Source: CAYPHY01 sp964410625 (GTDB lineage: Bacteria; Chloroflexota; Anaerolineae; Promineifilales; Promineifilaceae). From it: 64,000 nt of DNA. Position 1 is the stretch's first letter. Each line of letters begins with the position of its first letter. The notes beneath the pieces are model-generated. The model did not search any database, had not been told where the DNA came from, and saw only the letters and a list, made by a program, of their open reading frames with translations. The stretch spans positions 186,001 through 250,000 of the forward strand of contig CAYPHY010000002.1 of NCBI GenBank assembly GCA_964410625.1, written 5' to 3'. Shown here one piece after another: positions 60,839-64,000 of this stretch. A program made the position numbers and the translations under genes.

Positions 60839-61666
60839 TCATTGGCTTTCAGATTGCGCTGCTTTCCAGTAGAAACTATCAAGGTTGCAGAGATGGCTGA
60901 AACCCAGGCGCAGATAAACGGGGAAACCCATTGGCGAGGAGTGCAAAATGCCGAGCCGGTATCCCATCTTGTGGGCATCCCGCAAGGCAGCCAGGGTTAC
61001 GGCCGCGCCAAGCCCCTGCCTTCGTGCCTCCGGCCGCGTTGAAACGCAGTAGATTCCGGCCACCCCTGCGCCTAGAAAGAGCGCGGCCGTTGCCACCGGC
61101 TCATCGCTTAAATATCCAAGATAGCAGCGGAAGTCTCCGCCAAAGCCAAAGTCAGTTATCAATTGTTGGAAATCCGCTTGCCACGTGTTGGGAAATCCAA
61201 ATCCATTCACCAACGTGCTGGCCCAGGTTTGCAGCGTTTCCCCATCCTGCACGGCCGCGACACGAAACGGCGCGGGGACGGGAACGGTTTCAGTCAGGGC
61301 GTCGAGATCGGCCGCCATCCCGGGCGTGTCAGTGCTATAGCCGAAACCGTTGGTGAATAGGGGTTGTTCCCAGGCGGCCGTCTCCAACCCTTCCCCAACC
61401 CACCAGGTAAAGAGGCGAACGCTTCGTGCCTGGAAGTAGGCCAATGTCTCACAGATGATTTCTGTTTCATCAGCTGCCGGGGGACGAGTAACCAGCACCC
61501 CATTGAACCAGGGATGGGCGATGCCGCTATGCCAGCGGAGCAACCCTTCGCCCTTATAGAACTCAACATGCGGCGAACGGCGCAGGTAGCGAAAAAAAGC
61601 ATAAAGATTGCCGCGAATCGCTTTAGCCATTGCTGAAGTAGACAAATCCTGTAATACGGTATTCAT
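60839..61666 (-). CDS. GNAT-family acetyltransferase
   Basis: A 275-residue protein with a C-terminal GNAT domain: AGIYCVSTRPEARRQGLGAAVT supplies the acetyl-CoA loop (RxxGxG/A) and LGILHSSPMGFPVYLRLGF the closing strand. The N-terminal half is a helical region with SGIAHPWFNGVLVTRPP. The acetyl acceptor is unknown. The ATG at 61666 has AAAGG 6 bases upstream; the frame is open further but runs through repeat DNA. It is convergent with rarA. Confidence 0.85.
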   Translation of the reverse strand: MNTVLQDLSTSAMAKAIRGNLYAFFRYLRRSPHVEFYKGEGLLRWHSGIAHPWFNGVLVTRPPAADETEIICETLAYFQARSVRLFTWWVGEGLETAAWEQPLFTNGFGYSTDTPGMAADLDALTETVPVPAPFRVAAVQDGETLQTWASTLVNGFGFPNTWQADFQQLITDFGFGGDFRCYLGYLSDEPVATAALFLGAGVAGIYCVSTRPEARRQGLGAAVTLAALRDAHKMGYRLGILHSSPMGFPVYLRLGFSHLCNLDSFYWKAAQSESQ

Positions 61667-61719
61667 CGCCGACCTTTCCTCATCTAACCTACCTGATTGC
61701 AACCTCCCTCTTACTGCTG

Positions 61720-61776
61720 ACCCTGTCACCCCTACCTTGTCACCTTTTCACCTTGTCACCCCCTCACCTTGTCAAC
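61720..61776. repeat. Family D repeat, copy 3
   Basis: CCCTGTCACCCCTACCTTGTCACCTTTTCACCTTGTCACCCCCTCACCTTGTCA; only one strand's units are present, so no complete hairpin forms here. Confidence 0.75.
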
Positions 61777-61878
61777 AGCGCTACACTCAGCGCCCACCTC
61801 GTCCGGTAATAATGGCGTACCTCGCTGACTCTGGCATAATAGAGGCACACACAATTATACCCTACAAGTGAAGGTTCT

Positions 61879-63042
61879 ATGATGTATACCCCTAAACCAG
61901 AACACAAATTTACGTTTGGACTGTGGACGGTCGGCAGCGTCGGCCGCGACCCCTTTGGCGAACCAGTGCGTAATGCACTCTCTCCGGTGGAGATTGTCCA
62001 CCTGCTGGCGGAAGTCGGCGCGTGGGGAGTCAATTTCCACGACAACGACCTGGTTCCGATTACGGCTACAGCGGCCGAACGCGACCAGATCGTCCGTGAC
62101 TTCAAAAAGGCACTGGATGACACCGGGCTGGTCGTGCCGATGGCGACGACCAACCTCTTCACCGATCCCGCTTTTCGTGATGGCGCATTCACCAGCAATG
62201 ACCCCGAAGTCCGTGCCTACGCGCTACACAAGACGATGCACGCCATTGATCTCGGCGTGGAGTTGGGGGCGAAAGTCTACGTTTTTTGGGGCGGCCGCGA
62301 AGGGACGGAAACCGACGCCGGGAAGAACCCCCTCGACGCTGGAAAGTGGTTCCGCGAGGCGCTCAACTTCCTCTGCGACTATGCCATTGATCAGGGGTAT
62401 GACCTCAAATTCGCCCTGGAACCAAAGCCCAACGAGCCACGCGGCGACCTTTACCTGCCCTCCGTCGGCTCGATGCTCGGCTTCATCGCCACGCTCGACC
62501 ACCCGGAGATGGTGGGTGTCAATCCCGAAGTGGCCCACGAACACATGGCCGGGCTGAACTTCACCCACGCCGTTGCCCAGGCCTGGGATGCGGGCAAGCT
62601 GTTCCACATTGACCTCAATGACCAGTCCCTCGGCCGCTACGACCAGGACTTCCGCTTCGGAGCGCATAATCCAAAGTCCGCTTTCTTCCTGGTCAAGTTC
62701 CTCGAAGATGTCGGCTATGACGGGTCGCGCCACTTCGACGCCCACGCCTACCGCACGGCCGATCTGGAGGATGTGAAAGCGTTCGCTCGCGGCTGTATGC
62801 GCACTTATCTGATCCTCAAAGAAAAGGCGCAGCAATTTAACCAAGATGCGGAGATTCAGGCGTTGCTGGCGGAGATCACCGACGACGACGGCAGCATGAG
62901 CGCGTACCAGGGGGCGTATTCGGCCGACAAAGCGGCGGCGCTGAAAGCCCACACCTTCGACCGTCCGGCCCTCGGCCGTCGCGGCCAACCCTATGAACGC
63001 CTCGACCAGCTGACGGTTGAGTTGCTCTTGGGCGTGCGCTAA
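61879..63042 (+). CDS. xylA: Xylose isomerase (actinobacterial-type, short)
   Basis: A 387-residue xylose isomerase of the short actinobacterial class. His54 and Asp57 lie in NFHDNDLVP, Glu181 and Lys183 in ALEPKPNEPRGD, with VFWGGREG, NPEVAHEHMAG and HIDLNDQ downstream, numbered as in the Streptomyces enzyme. It interconverts xylose and xylulose (and glucose/fructose) with two metal ions. GAAGG stands 4 bases before the first of two ATG codons. No xylulokinase or transporter is in the window. Confidence 0.95.
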   Translation: MMYTPKPEHKFTFGLWTVGSVGRDPFGEPVRNALSPVEIVHLLAEVGAWGVNFHDNDLVPITATAAERDQIVRDFKKALDDTGLVVPMATTNLFTDPAFRDGAFTSNDPEVRAYALHKTMHAIDLGVELGAKVYVFWGGREGTETDAGKNPLDAGKWFREALNFLCDYAIDQGYDLKFALEPKPNEPRGDLYLPSVGSMLGFIATLDHPEMVGVNPEVAHEHMAGLNFTHAVAQAWDAGKLFHIDLNDQSLGRYDQDFRFGAHNPKSAFFLVKFLEDVGYDGSRHFDAHAYRTADLEDVKAFARGCMRTYLILKEKAQQFNQDAEIQALLAEITDDDGSMSAYQGAYSADKAAALKAHTFDRPALGRRGQPYERLDQLTVELLLGVR

Positions 63043-63046
63043 GAAT

Positions 63047-63118
63047 GGCTCACGCAAAGACGCAAAGAACGCAAAGAATAAAAGAAAAACTTTGCGACCT
63101 TTGCGACTTTGCGTGAGA
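63047..63118. repeat. Family A hairpin repeat, copy 6
   Basis: GGCTCACGCAAAGACGCAAAGAACGCAAAGAA pairs with TTTGCGACCTTTGCGACTTTGCGTGAG. It fills the gap between xylA and the VOC gene. Confidence 0.88.
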
Positions 63119-63129
63119 TAAGGAATACC

Positions 63130-63543
63130 ATGATTAAGCAAATGGCTCATGTATGTATTGGGGCGAAGAATTTGGCGGAGACGGAACGATTTTATTGTGA
63201 CGTGTTGGGGTTGACGAAGAAATTTGACTTTGACAAGGGCGGCGAGGAAATCGGCTTTTACATTGACCTCGGCGGCAACACATTTGTCGAAGTCTTTGCG
63301 GATTCAGAGATGAATGAGGGACAACGGCCGCCGATCAAACATTTCTGCCTGGAAGTGGAGGATATAGACGCGGTGATCGCCGCCGTGCGCGAGAAGGGTT
63401 GGACGATCAGCGACAAAAAGTTTGGTGCAGATAATGCCTGGCAAGCGTGGATCAACGACCCTAGCGGCGTGGCGATCGAACTGCATCAATATACGGCCGA
63501 AAGCTCGCAATATACCGGCCAAGCTTGTCTGGTTGACTGGTAA
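63130..63543 (+). CDS. VOC/glyoxalase family protein
   Basis: A 137-residue vicinal-oxygen-chelate protein. Metal ligands can be read as His in MAHVCIG, Glu in TFVEVFAD, His in IKHFCLEVED and Glu in VAIELHQY, a full set. It opens with KNLAETERFYCDVLGL, the classic first module. Family members are glyoxalases, dioxygenases or lactoylglutathione lyases; the substrate is unknown. The ATG at 63130 has AAGGA 6 bases upstream; an earlier in-frame start would lie in the repeat. Confidence 0.88.
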   Translation: MIKQMAHVCIGAKNLAETERFYCDVLGLTKKFDFDKGGEEIGFYIDLGGNTFVEVFADSEMNEGQRPPIKHFCLEVEDIDAVIAAVREKGWTISDKKFGADNAWQAWINDPSGVAIELHQYTAESSQYTGQACLVDW

Positions 63544-63547
63544 GCTG

Positions 63548-63676
63548 ATCCACGAATTGGCACGAATTTTCGTAATTGTTCAGACCTCTGAGGTTTTTTC
63601 CTCAGCGACGCTCTAAATTGAGTATCAAAACCTCAGAGGTCTCTAGGGGACTGTTCGTGAAAATTCGTGGACATTG
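63548..63676. repeat. Composite repeat: family B with nested CCTCTGAGGT element
   Basis: The outer arms GATCCACGAATTGGCACGAATTTTCG and GTTCGTGAAAATTCGTGGA flank AGACCTCTGAGGTTTT ... AAAACCTCAGAGGTCT, as at 17277. Confidence 0.82.
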
Positions 63677-63686
63677 AGTTTAGCCC

Positions 63687-64000
63687 ATGTTTGACTTTTC
63701 CGCGTTTCCGACGCTAACCACCGAACGGCTGCTGCTCCGCGAGCTAAGGCAGGAGGATGCGGCCGATGTCTTCGTCTTCCGCAGCGATCCCTATGTCCAA
63801 CGCTTCAATGCCGAGCCAATGAAAGCAGTGGCCGAAGCGGAGGAGTTTATTGAGTGGATGCTGGCCCAATATCGGAACCAAAAGCATTTGCTGTGGGGAG
63901 TTGCTCTGCAAAACGAGGACAAGGTGATTGGGTTGGTTGGCTTTGGCGATTGGAGCCGCCACCACAACCGGGCGATGCTCGGCTATGATCTCGCTCGCTC
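63687..64000 (+). CDS. RimJ/RimL-like GNAT acetyltransferase (partial)
   Basis: The frame starts at ATG 63687 and runs off the right edge with no stop (104 codons). LTTERLLLRELRQEDAADVFVFRSDPYV is the RimJ/RimL opening; IEWMLAQYRNQKHLLWGVALQ, VIGLVGFGDWSRHHNRAMLGYDLA is the start of the catalytic core. The acetyl-CoA loop lies beyond the window. Acceptor unknown. Confidence 0.82.
   Translation, partial: MFDFSAFPTLTTERLLLRELRQEDAADVFVFRSDPYVQRFNAEPMKAVAEAEEFIEWMLAQYRNQKHLLWGVALQNEDKVIGLVGFGDWSRHHNRAMLGYDLAR

Noticed and set aside
1..64000. tRNA, rRNA or riboswitch
   Set aside because: No cloverleaf, CCA end, rRNA core or recognised aptamer was seen in the gaps on either strand.

Overview
The window looks like a piece of a Chloroflexota chromosome, probably of the Anaerolineae/Caldilineae/Ardenticatenia kind. 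This is inferred, not proven, from several things seen together: Thr/Pro-rich 'TNTATPT' linkers in secreted proteins, an actinobacterial-length xylose isomerase, polyphosphate glucokinase, RodZ-type and RarA-fusion proteins, and gaps filled with hairpin-forming oligomer repeats. The DNA is fairly GC-rich and the hexamer CGGCCG recurs strikingly often. Two stretches (about 27.7-30.6 kb and 56.7-58.5 kb) are visibly more AT-rich and look like accessory DNA. No rRNA, tRNA, CRISPR array, IS element or replication origin was recognised.

Region 1 (1-27.5 kb, all minus strand, read from right to left) is one very long polysaccharide gene cluster. It opens with a NusG/RfaH/LoaP-like elongation factor, followed by acetyltransferase, DegT-type aminotransferase and Gfo/Idh oxidoreductase (a WlbA/B/C-like amino-sugar trio), an initiating polyprenyl-phosphate sugar transferase, a Wzz-like chain-length protein fused to a degenerate GGDEF domain, and a Wzx-type flippase. 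Then come four tandem paralogous sulfotransferases, a secreted beta-helix protein, a Wzy-type polymerase, a further sulfotransferase, three nucleotidyltransferase/kinase-like proteins, a GT4 glycosyltransferase, a fifth sulfotransferase paralog, a 1759-residue secreted repeat protein and a second beta-helix protein cut by the window edge. Many junctions are ATGA-type overlaps, so much of it is probably co-transcribed. The best reading is a Wzx/Wzy exopolysaccharide that is heavily sulfated and perhaps phosphorylated. Its chain length may be set by cyclic-di-GMP, because the GGDEF-like domain keeps the RxxD inhibitory-site motif while its active-site motif is ruined.

Region 2 (27.6-30.7 kb) is AT-rich. 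It holds two paralogous small proteins of unknown function, two copies of a terminator-like module and an orphan winged-helix response regulator. Region 3 (30.6-36.6 kb) has three tandem paralogous glycoside-hydrolase-fold exported proteins; the last is fused to a pseudo-chitinase-like region and an SH3b domain.

Region 4 (37-64 kb) is a mixed chromosomal stretch: SCP2 protein, an MtaD-like deaminase fused to a CYTH-like domain, pyrimidine-nucleoside phosphorylase, polyphosphate glucokinase, a Uma2-like gene remnant, an AlbA/HATPase regulator, a membrane histidine kinase, a two-VWA membrane protein, dienelactone hydrolase, TlpA-like thioredoxin, a DUF433/DUF5615 toxin-antitoxin pair, RimO, RodZ-like protein, ribosomal protein bL9, a fused nucleotidyltransferase, a DUF4352 lipoprotein, RarA fused to a methyltransferase-like region, acetyltransferases, xylose isomerase and a VOC protein.

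Across the whole window the intergenic gaps carry at least eleven families of hairpins whose arms are built from short degenerate oligomers. Several have entered coding sequence in frame (GT4, a sulfotransferase, the deaminase, bL9, the histidine kinase, the VWA protein). These repeats, the Wzz-GGDEF fusion and the sulfotransferase array are the most unusual features.
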